Assembly: GCF_014650035.1 (NCBI RefSeq)
Contig: NZ_BMUE01000017.1
Coordinates: 79,879-143,878, forward strand
Length of the DNA stretch: 64,000 nt
Source: Streptomyces lucensis JCM 4490
GTDB lineage: Bacteria > Actinomycetota > Actinomycetes > Streptomycetales > Streptomycetaceae
Reading direction: 5' to 3'
Shown here: piece after piece, positions 1 through 10,056 of the stretch
How positions within the stretch are numbered: the first letter of the stretch is position 1
Layout: every line of letters begins with the position of its first letter
Made by a program: the position numbers and the translations under genes
Notes under the pieces: generated by a model
The model's input: only the letters and a program-made list of their open reading frames with translations
Databases searched by the model: none
What the model was told of the DNA's origin: nothing

Positions 1-663
1 ACCCTGGCCGCCGCACTGGAGCTGAGGAACGGCGAGTCCGCGCTGTCCGACCCCGGCGCCTGCCGCGACCTCGCCGCCTCGCTGGCGGAGGGACTGCGGC
101 TCCACCTCGCCGAGGTAGGGCGCCGCGTCCCCGGAGCCCGGCTCGTGCTCCAGCTCGACGAGCCCTCCCTCACCGCCGTCCTGCGCGGCCAGGTGCGGAC
201 CGCCAGCGGCTACCGCACCCACCGGGCCGTGGACCGGCAGGTCGTGGAGGCCACGCTCCGGGACGTCGTCGGCGTGCAGGCCGGCGAGCCCGTCGTCGTG
301 CACTCCTGCGCCCCCGACGTGCCGTTCGCCCTGCTGCGCCGGGCCGGGGCGGCCGCCGTCTCCTTCGACTTCGCACTGCTCACCGAACGTGACGACGACG
401 CGATCGGGGAGGCGGTGGAGGGCGGCACGCGGCTGTTCGCCGGTGTCGTCCCCGGCACGGACGCCCCATTGTCAGACCCTGCCGGTAGCGTCATGGGTGT
501 CAGGACGTTGTGGCGCAGGCTGGGCCTGCACCCGGGGCTGCTCGCCCAGGCGGTCACGGTCACCCCGGCGTGCGGTCTGGCGGGTGCTTCCCCCGCCTAC
601 GCGCGCCAGGCGCTCGCCCACTGCGTCCGGGCGGCGAGATCCCTCGCGGACAACCCAGAGTAA
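1..663 (+). CDS. Methionine synthase-like protein (MetE/UROD fold), C-terminal part
   Basis: The reading frame is open from the first base of the window and ends at a TAA at 661-663, so only about 220 C-terminal residues are seen. The stretch QLDEPSLTAVL resembles the (I/L)DEP segment of cobalamin-independent methionine synthase C-terminal domains. HSCAP and TPACGLAG provide the His and Cys positions that bind zinc and activate the homocysteine thiol in that family. In Streptomyces a gene of this type sits just before ligA and is annotated as a methionine synthase. It is shorter and more diverged than classical MetE, so the real substrate may differ. The ligA start lies 15 bases downstream, so the two are probably cotranscribed. 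Confidence 0.75.
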   Translation, partial: TLAAALELRNGESALSDPGACRDLAASLAEGLRLHLAEVGRRVPGARLVLQLDEPSLTAVLRGQVRTASGYRTHRAVDRQVVEATLRDVVGVQAGEPVVVHSCAPDVPFALLRRAGAAAVSFDFALLTERDDDAIGEAVEGGTRLFAGVVPGTDAPLSDPAGSVMGVRTLWRRLGLHPGLLAQAVTVTPACGLAGASPAYARQALAHCVRAARSLADNPE

Positions 664-678
664 CGGGAGGACAACACG

Positions 679-2874
679 GTGGCCGGCGACAAGCAGGCGG
701 AGACGACGGCGGTGCCCGCCGAGGCCCGCGAGAGGCACGCGCAGCTCGCGGAGCAGGTCGAGGAGCACCGCTTCCGGTACTACGTGAAGGACGCTCCCGT
801 CATCAGCGACGCGGAGTTCGACAAGCTCCTGAAGACTCTGGAGGCCCTGGAGGGCGAGTATCCGGAGCTGCGCACCCCGGACTCGCCGACCCAGAAGGTC
901 GCGGGCTCGTACGAGACGGAGTTCACGGCGGTCGAGCACCGCCAGCGGATGCTCTCGCTCGACAACACCTTCAACGACGACGACCTCGCCGCCTGGGCCG
1001 ACCGCATCGCGCGGGAACTGGGCGACCAGGAGTACCACTTCCTGTGCGAGCTGAAGGTCGACGGCCTGGCGGTCAACCTCACGTACGAGCACGGCCGCCT
1101 CACGCGCGCGGCCACCCGCGGCGACGGCCGCACGGGCGAGGACATCACCCCCAACGTCCGCACGATCGCCGACATCCCGGACCGCCTCCAGGGCGACGAC
1201 GTCCCCGACCTGGTGGAGATCCGCGGCGAGGTCTACTTCCCGATGGGCAAGTTCCTCGAACTGAACGAGCGCCTCGTCGCGGCCGGTGACAAGCCCTTCG
1301 CCAACCCCCGCAACGCCGCCGCCGGTTCGCTGCGCCAGAAGGACCCGCGCGTCACCGCGACCCGTCCGCTGCACATGGTCGTCCACGGGATCGGCGCCCT
1401 GGAGGGCTTCTCGGGCATGACCCGCCTCTCCCAGGCGTACGACCTGCTGAAGACCTGGGGACTGCCCACCTCCTCGCACAACCGCGTGGTCGACGACCTG
1501 GACGGCGTGCGGGAGTTCATCGCGTACTACGGCGAGCACCGCCACTCCGTCGAGCACGAGATCGACGGCGCCGTGGTCAAGCTGGACGAGATCCGCCTCC
1601 AGGGCCGCCTCGGCTCCACCGCGCGGGCGCCGCGCTGGGCGATCGCCTACAAGTACGCGCCGGAAGAGGTCAACACCAGGCTCATCGACATCAAGGTGGG
1701 CGTCGGCCGCACCGGCCGGGTCACGCCGTACGCGCAGGTCGAGCCGGTCAGGGTCGCGGGCAGCGAGGTCGAGTTCGCCACCCTGCACAACCAGGAGGTC
1801 GTCAAGGCCAAGGGTGTGCTGATCGGCGACACCGTCGTCCTGCGCAAGGCCGGTGACGTCATCCCGGAGATCCTCGGTCCGGTGGCCGACCTGCGGGACG
1901 GCAGCGAGCGGGAGTTCGTGATGCCGGGCGAGTGCCCCGAGTGCGGCACCCCGCTGCGGCCCATGAAGGAGGGTGACATCGACCTCCGCTGCCCCAACGG
2001 CCGGACATGTCCGGCCCAGTTGCGGGGGCGGCTGTCCTATCTCGCGGGCCGCGAGTGCCTGGACATCGAGCACTTCGGCGACGTGGCCGCCGCCGCGCTC
2101 ACCCAGCCGCTGGAGCCGGCCGACCCGCCGCTGGCCGACGAGGGCGACCTGTTCGACCTGACGGTGGAGAAGCTGCTGCCCATCAAGGCCTACGTCCTGG
2201 ACCCGGACAGCGGGCTGCCCAAGCGGGACCCGAAGACGGGCGAGGAGAAGGTCGTCACGGTCTTCGCCAACCAGAAGGGCGAGCCGAAGAAGAACACCCT
2301 CGCGCTGCTGGAGAACATCGAGAAGGCCAAGCAGCGCCCGCTGGCCCGCTTCCTGAACGGACTGTCCATCCGGCACGTGGGACCCGTGGCCGCGCAGGCG
2401 CTCGCGCGCGAGTTCCGTTCGATCGACCGTATCGAACAGGCCACGGAGAAGGAGCTGGCGAACACCGCCGGCGTCGGTCCCATCATCGCCGCGGCGCTCA
2501 AGGAGTGGCTCGCCGAGGACTGGCACCGCGAGATCGTCCGCAAGTGGAAGGCCGCCGGCGTCCCGCTGGAGGACCGGTCGACCGGTGAGGACGAGGGCCC
2601 GCGCCCGCTGGAGGGGCTCACGGTCGTCGTGACCGGCACCCTGGAGAACCACACGCGGGACGGCGCCAAGGAGGCCCTGCAGAGCAGGGGTGCGAAGGTG
2701 ACCGGTTCGGTGTCGAAGAAGACGTCGTTCGTCGTTGTGGGTGACAACCCCGGATCGAAGTACGACAAGGCCATGCAGCTCAAGGTTCCGGTTCTGAACG
2801 AGGACGCTTTCGGCGTGCTGTTGGAGCAGGGCCCCGAAGCGGCGGCCGAAGTCGCGCTTCCGACCGGGGAGTAG
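679..2874 (+). CDS. ligA: NAD+-dependent DNA ligase LigA
   Basis: The 731-residue product seals nicks in replication and repair, using NAD+ as adenylate donor. The adenylation-site lysine is K126 in CELKVDGLAVNL (the KxDG motif). An N-terminal NAD-binding Ia region precedes it and an OB fold follows around residues 340-415. Four zinc-binding cysteines are C419, C422, C438 and C444. Helix-hairpin-helix repeats (for example NTAGVGPIIAAAL) follow, and a BRCT domain fills about residues 640-725. The GTG start at 679 is preceded by GGGAGG at a normal distance. A segment rich in charged residues between the zinc finger and the HhH part (about 480-530) is longer than in E. coli LigA, which I take to be an actinobacterial insertion. 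This is the essential bacterial ligase. Confidence 0.97.
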   Translation: MAGDKQAETTAVPAEARERHAQLAEQVEEHRFRYYVKDAPVISDAEFDKLLKTLEALEGEYPELRTPDSPTQKVAGSYETEFTAVEHRQRMLSLDNTFNDDDLAAWADRIARELGDQEYHFLCELKVDGLAVNLTYEHGRLTRAATRGDGRTGEDITPNVRTIADIPDRLQGDDVPDLVEIRGEVYFPMGKFLELNERLVAAGDKPFANPRNAAAGSLRQKDPRVTATRPLHMVVHGIGALEGFSGMTRLSQAYDLLKTWGLPTSSHNRVVDDLDGVREFIAYYGEHRHSVEHEIDGAVVKLDEIRLQGRLGSTARAPRWAIAYKYAPEEVNTRLIDIKVGVGRTGRVTPYAQVEPVRVAGSEVEFATLHNQEVVKAKGVLIGDTVVLRKAGDVIPEILGPVADLRDGSEREFVMPGECPECGTPLRPMKEGDIDLRCPNGRTCPAQLRGRLSYLAGRECLDIEHFGDVAAAALTQPLEPADPPLADEGDLFDLTVEKLLPIKAYVLDPDSGLPKRDPKTGEEKVVTVFANQKGEPKKNTLALLENIEKAKQRPLARFLNGLSIRHVGPVAAQALAREFRSIDRIEQATEKELANTAGVGPIIAAALKEWLAEDWHREIVRKWKAAGVPLEDRSTGEDEGPRPLEGLTVVVTGTLENHTRDGAKEALQSRGAKVTGSVSKKTSFVVVGDNPGSKYDKAMQLKVPVLNEDAFGVLLEQGPEAAAEVALPTGE

Positions 2875-2882
2875 CGGTTGAA

Positions 2883-2922
2883 GGCCACCCGATCGGCGCA
2901 TATCAGATGCATACGGGTGGCC
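2883..2922. terminator. Stem-loop after ligA
   Basis: Nine bases after the ligA stop, GGCCACCCG (2883-2891) is exactly complementary to CGGGTGGCC (2914-2922). Inside the loop GCAT (2898-2901) can pair with ATGC (2907-2910). No T-run follows, as is usual for Streptomyces terminators. The rest of the gap to rmdB (2923-3133) shows nothing I can name beyond the expected promoter. Confidence 0.55.
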
Positions 2923-3133
2923 CGGGCGCATTCGGGCGACCGTCGGCGACCGCTGCCCGTGGAAGCCTTCCGCGGCCTACTGTTGAGATGTGCGCCCGCC
3001 GTGCCCAGCTGCGGCCGGGGCATTTCCGTGCCCGGCAGGGGCGCGGGGAAGGTTTCTTCGGCGCGGAGCCGCTGATGGCTGTCGGGCATCGGACCGCGTG
3101 GCGTGGGCACCGCCGGCTGTGAGAGGGACGGGA

Positions 3134-5368
3134 ATGGAACCGACCGAGAGCGTCGCCCCGGGCTCACGGCTGCGCCGCCGCGTGGTCGCGTGGCGGGGGA
3201 TCCGGCAGACGTGGCGGGGTGACGGGCGGTGGGGCGGACAGCCGCGCCCGGCCGGACCGGGCACCGCCACCGCACCGCACGCCCCCGTACCCGTGGCCGT
3301 CCGGCCCGCCCCCGGCCCGGGCGGCGCCGACCCCGAACGGCACGCGACCTGGCCGACGCTGCCCGCGGCCGTCGTGGCCGCCGCCGCGGTCGTCCTCGGC
3401 GCCGGCTTCTGCCGCGCCTTCGCCGGCCGCCACGCCCTCTTCCCCTGCGGCACGGTCGGCTGGTCGCTGGCCCTGCTCACCGGCATCATCGTCGGCCACC
3501 TCGTCATGCTGGGCCGCGCCCGCTGGTGGGGCGGCACGGGCTCCGGCGCCGCCCTCACCCTCGCCGTGCTGCTGCTGTACGGCTGGGTGCCCGCGGGGAT
3601 GGTCAGCCTCACCGTCGTCGTCCTCGTCGGCATCGCCAGGCGCAACAACTGGCGCCAGGGCGTGCTGCACGGCGCCGTGGACATCCTCGGCATCGGCGCG
3701 GGCGCGCTGCTGCTGGGCGCGTTCGGCCGCGTCCCGAGCGTCGAGGAGCCCTGGCGGCACCACAGCTGGAACCTCACCACCGCGCCCGAGTTCGGCCTCG
3801 TCGCCGTCGCCTATCTCGTCGTCAGCCGCGGTCTGCTGTGGTACCTGCACGCCCCGCGCGGCAGCAAGGTGCCCACCGTCGCCCGCACCGCCGTGGTCAG
3901 ACAGGGCCTGCTCGCCGTCGCGCTGCTCGGCATCGCGCCCCTGCTGTGTGTCGTGGCCGACGCCGAACCGATCCTGCTCCCGCTGTTCGCCATCCCGCTG
4001 ATCGCGCTCGACTCGAGCCTGTGGATGGCCCGCGCCCGCGCCGAGGAGCAGCTCCGCGACCCGCTGACCGGGCTGCCCAACCGGCAGTGGCTGCTGGAGC
4101 GGATCTGGTCCGCCCTCGACGACGCCGAACGCATCGGCGCCCGCTCCGCCCTCATGCTGATCGATCTCGACCGGTTCCGGTCGGTGAACGACACCCTCGG
4201 TCACCTCGCCGGTGACCGGCTGCTGCTGCAGATCGCCGACCGGCTGCGGCTCGCCCTGCCGCGCGGGGCGGAGGCGGCCCGGCTGGGCGGGGACGAGTTC
4301 GCGGTGTTACTGCCCGTCGCCGAGTCCACCACCTCGGCGACCCGGATCGCCCGTGGCCTTGTCACGGACCTCAGCTCCCCGCTGGACCTCGACGGGCTCA
4401 CGCTGGTCCTGGAGGCCAGCGCCGGCGTCGCCGTCTTCCCCGACCACGCGAGGGACGCGGAGGGGTTGCTGCGGCGGGCGGACGTGGCGATGTACCAGGC
4501 GAAGCGGGACCGCACCGGCGTAGAGGTCTACGAGTCCAAGCGGGACTCCAACACACCGGACCGCCTCGGACTGCTGGGCGATCTGCGCCGGGCGCTGGAC
4601 GCGCACGAGGTGCAGCTGCACTATCAGCCCAAGGTCCGCTTCGACGGCCAGGTCGCCGGGCTGGAGGCGCTGGTGCGCTGGGTGCATCCCGAGCGCGGCA
4701 AGGTGCCGCCGGACGAGTTCATCGCGATCGCCGAGTCCTCCGGGCTGATGCCCCACCTCACGGAGTACGTCCTGGAGACCGCGCTCGCCCAGGTCGCCAG
4801 GTGGCGGGCACAGGGACTGAGGGTCCCGGTCGCCGTCAACGTCTCCCCGCGCGACGTCCACACCCCCGGATTCGCGGGCTCGGTCGCCGCACGGCTGGCG
4901 CGGCACGGGGTCCCCGCCGGGGCGCTCCAGCTGGAGATCACGGAACACGTGCTGCTGGAGGACCCGCAGCGGGCCGCGGACACCCTGGCCGGGCTCACCG
5001 GGCACGGCGTGAAGATGTCCCTGGACGACTTCGGCACGGGGTACTCGTCCCTGGTCCACCTGCGGCGGCTGCCGGTCAGCGAGCTGAAGATCGACCGGTC
5101 CTTCGTGGCCCGGCTGGCCGTCGACACCGAGGACGCGGAGATCGTGCGCTGCACCGTGGACCTGGCGCACTCGCTGGGCCTGCTCGTCGTCGCCGAGGGC
5201 GTGGAGGACGACGAGACGTGGGAGCGGCTGCGGGACCTCGGCTGCGACGCCGTGCAGGGGTGGCTCGTCGCCGCGGCGATGCCGCCCGAGGAGACGACGG
5301 CGTGGCTGCGGGCTCGCGGTTCGCGCGGCTGGCAGCGGCCGCGGGCGGCGCTCCCGGCCGCCGAGTAG
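3134..5368 (+). CDS. rmdB: Membrane c-di-GMP enzyme with GGDEF and EAL domains, RmdB-type
   Basis: The product of about 744 residues should make or degrade the second messenger cyclic di-GMP. The N-terminal third (about 80-320) has several hydrophobic membrane segments. A GGDEF domain follows with an intact GGDEF at 385-389; the inhibitory RxxD site is imperfect (RGAE). The EAL domain keeps EAL at 511-513, LEITE, LDDFGTGYSSL and KIDRSF, so it looks catalytically competent. In S. coelicolor the gene next to ligA is rmdB, a c-di-GMP phosphodiesterase that affects aerial growth; I assign the symbol by position and architecture. The ATG at 3134 follows GAGAGGGACGGGA; an upstream in-frame start at 2990 lacks such a site. 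Codon 392 is TTA (4307-4309), read by the bldA tRNA, which would tie translation to development. Confidence 0.88.
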   Translation: MEPTESVAPGSRLRRRVVAWRGIRQTWRGDGRWGGQPRPAGPGTATAPHAPVPVAVRPAPGPGGADPERHATWPTLPAAVVAAAAVVLGAGFCRAFAGRHALFPCGTVGWSLALLTGIIVGHLVMLGRARWWGGTGSGAALTLAVLLLYGWVPAGMVSLTVVVLVGIARRNNWRQGVLHGAVDILGIGAGALLLGAFGRVPSVEEPWRHHSWNLTTAPEFGLVAVAYLVVSRGLLWYLHAPRGSKVPTVARTAVVRQGLLAVALLGIAPLLCVVADAEPILLPLFAIPLIALDSSLWMARARAEEQLRDPLTGLPNRQWLLERIWSALDDAERIGARSALMLIDLDRFRSVNDTLGHLAGDRLLLQIADRLRLALPRGAEAARLGGDEFAVLLPVAESTTSATRIARGLVTDLSSPLDLDGLTLVLEASAGVAVFPDHARDAEGLLRRADVAMYQAKRDRTGVEVYESKRDSNTPDRLGLLGDLRRALDAHEVQLHYQPKVRFDGQVAGLEALVRWVHPERGKVPPDEFIAIAESSGLMPHLTEYVLETALAQVARWRAQGLRVPVAVNVSPRDVHTPGFAGSVAARLARHGVPAGALQLEITEHVLLEDPQRAADTLAGLTGHGVKMSLDDFGTGYSSLVHLRRLPVSELKIDRSFVARLAVDTEDAEIVRCTVDLAHSLGLLVVAEGVEDDETWERLRDLGCDAVQGWLVAAAMPPEETTAWLRARGSRGWQRPRAALPAAE

Positions 5369-5410
5369 CGTCCCCGCCGCGGGCGGCCCTCCCGGCCGCC
5401 GAGCACCGTC
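5339..5410. repeat. 34-bp near-perfect direct repeat across the rmdB stop
   Basis: Bases 5339-5372 and 5377-5410 match at 31 of 34 positions. The first copy contains the rmdB stop codon (5366-5368) and the second lies just behind it. Each copy holds the small inverted repeat GGCGGC...GCCGCC and could fold as a hairpin, so the tandem pair may end transcription of rmdB. Confidence 0.6.
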
Positions 5411-5492
5411 GGGGTCGCGGGCGGTCAGCGCGCCCGGAAGTGCCCGACCGGCAACTCCGGCCTGCGCTCGTGGGCCGCTGGGCGACACGGTG

Positions 5493-5660
5493 ATGGTCCT
5501 GCGGCACGGTGGTACGAAGGCGGGCGCGTTCGGGGGCCACCTCGCCACGGCGGTCGTCGTGCTGATCAGTGCCGCGCTGCTCTTCCTCGTCCGGCCACAC
5601 CGCAGTCACCAGGGGGTTTCCCGATGTCGCTGTTCGTTCCGCAGTTCGACGAGACCGTGA
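5493..5660 (+). CDS. Possible small membrane protein, 55 residues
   Basis: A short frame starts at ATG 5493 (or GTG 5490) and ends inside the next gene. Its first 40 codons end almost always in G or C. They encode a basic start, the hydrophobic run HLATAVVVLISAALLFLV and then a basic HRSHQ tail, the pattern of a single-pass membrane peptide. The last 37 bases overlap the cupin gene and look out of phase with it. No clear ribosome binding site is seen. It may instead be a remnant of a longer gene. Confidence 0.25.
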   Translation: MVLRHGGTKAGAFGGHLATAVVVLISAALLFLVRPHRSHQGVSRCRCSFRSSTRP

Positions 5661-6118
5661 TCGTCCGCGAGGCCGAGGCCGAGATCGTCGGCCGCGCGCC
5701 CACCACCATCCGCCTGCTGGCCGACAGCAGCGCCACCGGCGGCGCCCTGTCCACCCAGCGCGTCACCCTCAGCGCGGGCGCCGACGGCGCCAAGCCGCAC
5801 TGGCACGACAACTCCGCCGAGATGTTCTTCCTGCTGGACGGCGCCGCCGACATCCTCTCCGGCGACGACGTGGTCACCGCCGGCCCCGGTGACCTGGTCG
5901 TCGTCCCGCCCGGCAGGCCGCACGCCTTCGCCGCCGTACCCGGAGCCGGCGCCGACCTGCTCATCGTCCTCACCCCCGGCACCGAGCGCTTCGAGTACTT
6001 CCGCCACCTCCGGCGCATCGCCCTCGGCGAGGCCACCCCCGAGAGCCTGCTGGAGGTGCAGGACCTGTACGACAACCACTTCCTGAAGAGCGCGGCCTGG
6101 GACGCCCGGCGCCACTGA
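5624..6118 (+). CDS. Cupin-domain protein
   Basis: This 164-residue protein has one conserved beta-barrel cupin domain. The first cupin motif is recognisable as PHWHDNSAEMFFLLDG (two His and a Glu as metal ligands) and the second as GDLVVVPPGRPHAF (third His). The C-terminal 35 residues are helical and polar. Cupins of this size include metal-dependent dioxygenases, isomerases and sugar-binding regulators, and the substrate cannot be told from sequence. ATG 5624 is preceded by CAGGGGG. The gene stands alone between rmdB and the gat genes. Confidence 0.8.
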   Translation: MSLFVPQFDETVIVREAEAEIVGRAPTTIRLLADSSATGGALSTQRVTLSAGADGAKPHWHDNSAEMFFLLDGAADILSGDDVVTAGPGDLVVVPPGRPHAFAAVPGAGADLLIVLTPGTERFEYFRHLRRIALGEATPESLLEVQDLYDNHFLKSAAWDARRH

Positions 6119-6267
6119 GCGGGGAGCGGGGCCACCACCGGGCCGGGCCACGGGCAAACCGTTTCACAGGCACAGCCCGTCGCCCCATAGGATTGGGGAC
6201 TGGCGTCACATTCCCGCCTGCCGTGCGACGCCTGGCACGCACGCTCGCCGCGTTGCCGAATCGCCCA

Positions 6268-6343
6268 CGTGGCTCCGCCACGAGGGCGCTCCGGCGCCTT
6301 GCGATCGCACGCACCAGACGCCGCACGGCCGCCCTTCGGGCGG
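6268..6343. promoter_or_regulatory. Three consecutive short hairpins upstream of gatC
   Basis: Within the 290-bp gap before gatC three hairpins follow each other: CGTGG-CTCCG-CCACG (6268-6282), GGCGC-TCCG-GCGCC (6285-6298) and CCGCCC-TTC-GGGCGG (6329-6343). They lie 66-140 bases before the gatC ATG and could be in its 5' leader. They may also belong to a dispersed palindromic repeat. I see no leader peptide or T-run. Confidence 0.4.
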
Positions 6344-6408
6344 ACGACGGGAATGCGATGCCAGCCCCCGGCCCCAAACCACACACACTCACCCCAGAGG
6401 ATCGCTGC

Positions 6409-6705
6409 ATGCCTGGCATCACGCGCGAGGAGGTCGCCCACCTCGCCCGGCTGGCGCGTCTGGAGCTGAAGCCCGAAGAACTCGACCACTTCGCGGGACA
6501 GCTCGACGACATCATCGGCGCGGTCGCCCGCGTCAGCGAGGTCGCCGACCAAGACGTACCGCCGACCTCGCACCCGCTGCCGCTGACGAACGTCATGCGG
6601 CCGGACGAGGTCCGTCCTTCGCTCACCCCCGTGCAGGCGCTCTCCGGCGCCCCGGCCCAGGAGCAGCAGCGTTTCAAGGTGCCGCAGATCCTGGGGGAGG
6701 ACTGA
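6409..6705 (+). CDS. gatC: Asp/Glu-tRNA amidotransferase subunit C
   Basis: GatC is the small subunit that holds GatA and GatB together in the enzyme that converts Glu-tRNA(Gln) and Asp-tRNA(Asn) to the amidated forms. The 98 residues show the family pattern: an N-terminal ITREEVAHLARLARLEL, a helix around LDDIIGAV, and the C-terminal FKVPQIL that threads through GatA. ATG 6409 has AGAGG eight bases upstream. A much longer in-frame extension to 6193 has no family counterpart. gatA starts two bases after the stop, so the pair is translationally linked. Confidence 0.95.
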   Translation: MPGITREEVAHLARLARLELKPEELDHFAGQLDDIIGAVARVSEVADQDVPPTSHPLPLTNVMRPDEVRPSLTPVQALSGAPAQEQQRFKVPQILGED

Positions 6706-6707
6706 CC

Positions 6708-8203
<1,496 letters not shown>

Positions 8204-8207
<4 letters not shown>

Positions 8208-8443
8208 GCGCACTGAACAAGGCCAAGGGCTTCAAGAAGTCGAAGTCCGGCACGTACCTGTCGATGGCCGGGACCGCGTTCGGCGCGTTCGGCGTGGCCA
8301 AGCAGATCAAGAAGGCGCGCGCCGAGCAGGACACGCTCCGGCTGATCGACGCCACCGTGTCCGCCGTCGCCATCGTCACCGGCCTCGCCATCCTCTACCG
8401 CGAGCTGAAGCGGCTGGGCGACGACGACGTCCTGCTGGGCTGA
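8204..8443 (+). CDS. Small membrane protein inside the gat operon
   Basis: The 79-residue product starts at GTG 8204, overlapping the gatA stop, with GGAGGAGG 7-14 bases upstream. It has a basic N-terminus, a glycine/alanine-rich weakly hydrophobic stretch (about 20-34), a basic linker and one clear membrane helix near residues 47-66 (DATVSAVAIVTGLAILYREL). I do not recognise a family with a known role. It lies between gatA and gatB, 16 bases from the latter, and I recall the same arrangement in other Streptomyces. Confidence 0.8.
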
Positions 8444-8459
8444 GAGGGAAGTACTCACC

Positions 8460-9974
8460 GTGACCACCACGACCGACCTGGTGTCGTACGAGGACGCGCT
8501 GGCGTCGTACGACCCCGTCATGGGCCTCGAGGTCCATGTCGAACTCGGCACCAAGACCAAGATGTTCTGCGGGTGCTCGACCGAGCTGGGCGCCGAGCCC
8601 AACTCGCAGACCTGCCCGGTCTGCCTCGGCCTGCCCGGCGCGCTCCCGGTCGTCAACGCGACCGGCGTCGAGTCCGCGATCAAGATCGGTCTCGCGCTGA
8701 ACTGCGAGATCGCCGAGTGGTGCCGCTTCGCCCGGAAGAACTACTTCTATCCGGACATGCCGAAGAACTTCCAGACCTCCCAGTACGACGAGCCGATCGC
8801 CTTCAACGGCTACCTCGACGTGCAGCTGGAGGACGGCGAGACCTTCCGCGTGGAGATCGAGCGCGCCCACATGGAGGAGGACACCGGCAAGTCGACGCAC
8901 GTCGGCGGCGCCACCGGCCGAATCCACGGCGCGTCCCACTCCCTGCTGGACTACAACCGCGCCGGCATCCCGCTCATCGAGATCGTCACCAAGCCCATCA
9001 CCGGTGCCGGCGAGCGCGCCCCCGAGGTCGCCAAGGCCTACGTCCGTGAGCTGCGCGAGGTCATCCGTGCCCTCGGCGTGTCCGAGGCCCGCATGGAGAT
9101 GGGCCAGATGCGCTGCGACGTGAACCTGTCGCTGATGCCCAAGGGCAGCGAGAAGTTCGGCACGCGGAGCGAGACGAAGAACGTCAACTCCCTGCGCTCC
9201 GTGGAGCGCGCGGCCCGCTTCGAGATCCAGCGGCACGCGGCCGTCCTCGACGGCGGCGGCACGATCGTGCAGGAGACCCGCCACTTCCACGAGGACACCG
9301 GGTCCACGACCTCGGGCCGCGTGAAGGAGGAGGCCGAGGACTACCGGTACTTCCCGGAGCCCGACCTCGTCCCCGTGGCGCCCTCGCGCGAGTGGGTCGA
9401 GGAGATCCGCGCCGCGCTGCCGGAGATGCCGCTGGCCCGCCGCAACCGGCTGCTCGCCGACTGGGGCATCTCGGCCACCGACATGCAGGCGATCCTCAAC
9501 GCCGGTGCGCTGGACCCGATCGTCGCCACCATCGACGCCGGTGCCGACGCGGCCTCCGCCCGCAAGTGGTGGATGGGCGAGCTGGCGCGCAGCGCCAACG
9601 AGTCCGGCAAGGCCCTGGACGAGCTGGCCATCACGCCGCAGCAGGTCGCCCGGGTCACCGAGCTGGTGAACTCCGGTGACCTGAACGACAAGCTGGCCCG
9701 CCAGGTCATCGAGGGCGTCCTCGCGGGCGAGGGCACCCCCGACGAGGTCGTCGAGAAGCGCGGTCTGAAGGTCGTCTCCGACGAGGGCGCGCTGACCGCC
9801 GCCGTCGACGAGGCCATCGCCGGCAACCCGGGCGTCGCGGACAAGATCCGCGGCGGCAAGGTGGCCGCGGCCGGCGCGCTGGTCGGCGCGGTCATGAAGG
9901 CCACCCGCGGCCAGGCCGACGCGGCCCGCGTCAAGGAGCTGATCCTCGAGAAGCTGGGCGTGAGCGAGGGCTGA
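8460..9974 (+). CDS. gatB: Asp/Glu-tRNA amidotransferase subunit B
   Basis: GatB (504 residues) binds the mischarged tRNA and performs the ATP-dependent transamidation. The N-terminal cradle shows GLEVHVELGTKTKMFCGCS and CPVCLGLPGALPVVN, whose cysteines form the zinc site of the family. HMEEDTGKSTH and DYNRAGIPLIEIVT are also typical. The C-terminal helical and YqeY-like tail that touches tRNA spans about 350-504. GTG 8460 follows GAGAGGGAAG. This closes the gatCAB operon. Confidence 0.97.
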   Translation: MTTTTDLVSYEDALASYDPVMGLEVHVELGTKTKMFCGCSTELGAEPNSQTCPVCLGLPGALPVVNATGVESAIKIGLALNCEIAEWCRFARKNYFYPDMPKNFQTSQYDEPIAFNGYLDVQLEDGETFRVEIERAHMEEDTGKSTHVGGATGRIHGASHSLLDYNRAGIPLIEIVTKPITGAGERAPEVAKAYVRELREVIRALGVSEARMEMGQMRCDVNLSLMPKGSEKFGTRSETKNVNSLRSVERAARFEIQRHAAVLDGGGTIVQETRHFHEDTGSTTSGRVKEEAEDYRYFPEPDLVPVAPSREWVEEIRAALPEMPLARRNRLLADWGISATDMQAILNAGALDPIVATIDAGADAASARKWWMGELARSANESGKALDELAITPQQVARVTELVNSGDLNDKLARQVIEGVLAGEGTPDEVVEKRGLKVVSDEGALTAAVDEAIAGNPGVADKIRGGKVAAAGALVGAVMKATRGQADAARVKELILEKLGVSEG

Positions 9975-9990
9975 TCCCGCGCTCACCGTC

Positions 9991-10021
9991 ACGGCCCCGG
10001 AGGCATGTCCTCCGGGGCCGT
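9991..10021. terminator. Strong bidirectional hairpin between gatB and the methyltransferase
   Basis: A perfect 13-bp stem (9991-10003 with 10009-10021) closes a five-base loop. It lies between two genes that converge, so it can end transcription from both sides. No T-run is present. Confidence 0.85.
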
Positions 10022-10056
10022 ACCGCTGCCCGGGGCGACCCGTGCGGGCCATACCG

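Noticed and set aside
472..2931. Long minus-strand open frame opposite ligA (819 codons)
   Set aside because: It mirrors ligA codons, has no family features, and arises because high-G+C genes leave antisense frames open. The same holds for the minus frames at 13346-16315 (989 codons) and 21619-25320 (1233 codons).
2990..3133. N-terminal extension of the RmdB-type protein
   Set aside because: The in-frame ATG at 2990 lacks a ribosome site and the extension looks like untranslated sequence; ATG 3134 has a good purine-rich site.
6193..6408. Longer GatC start
   Set aside because: The extra 72 residues are basic, contain the three hairpins, and do not fit the family length.
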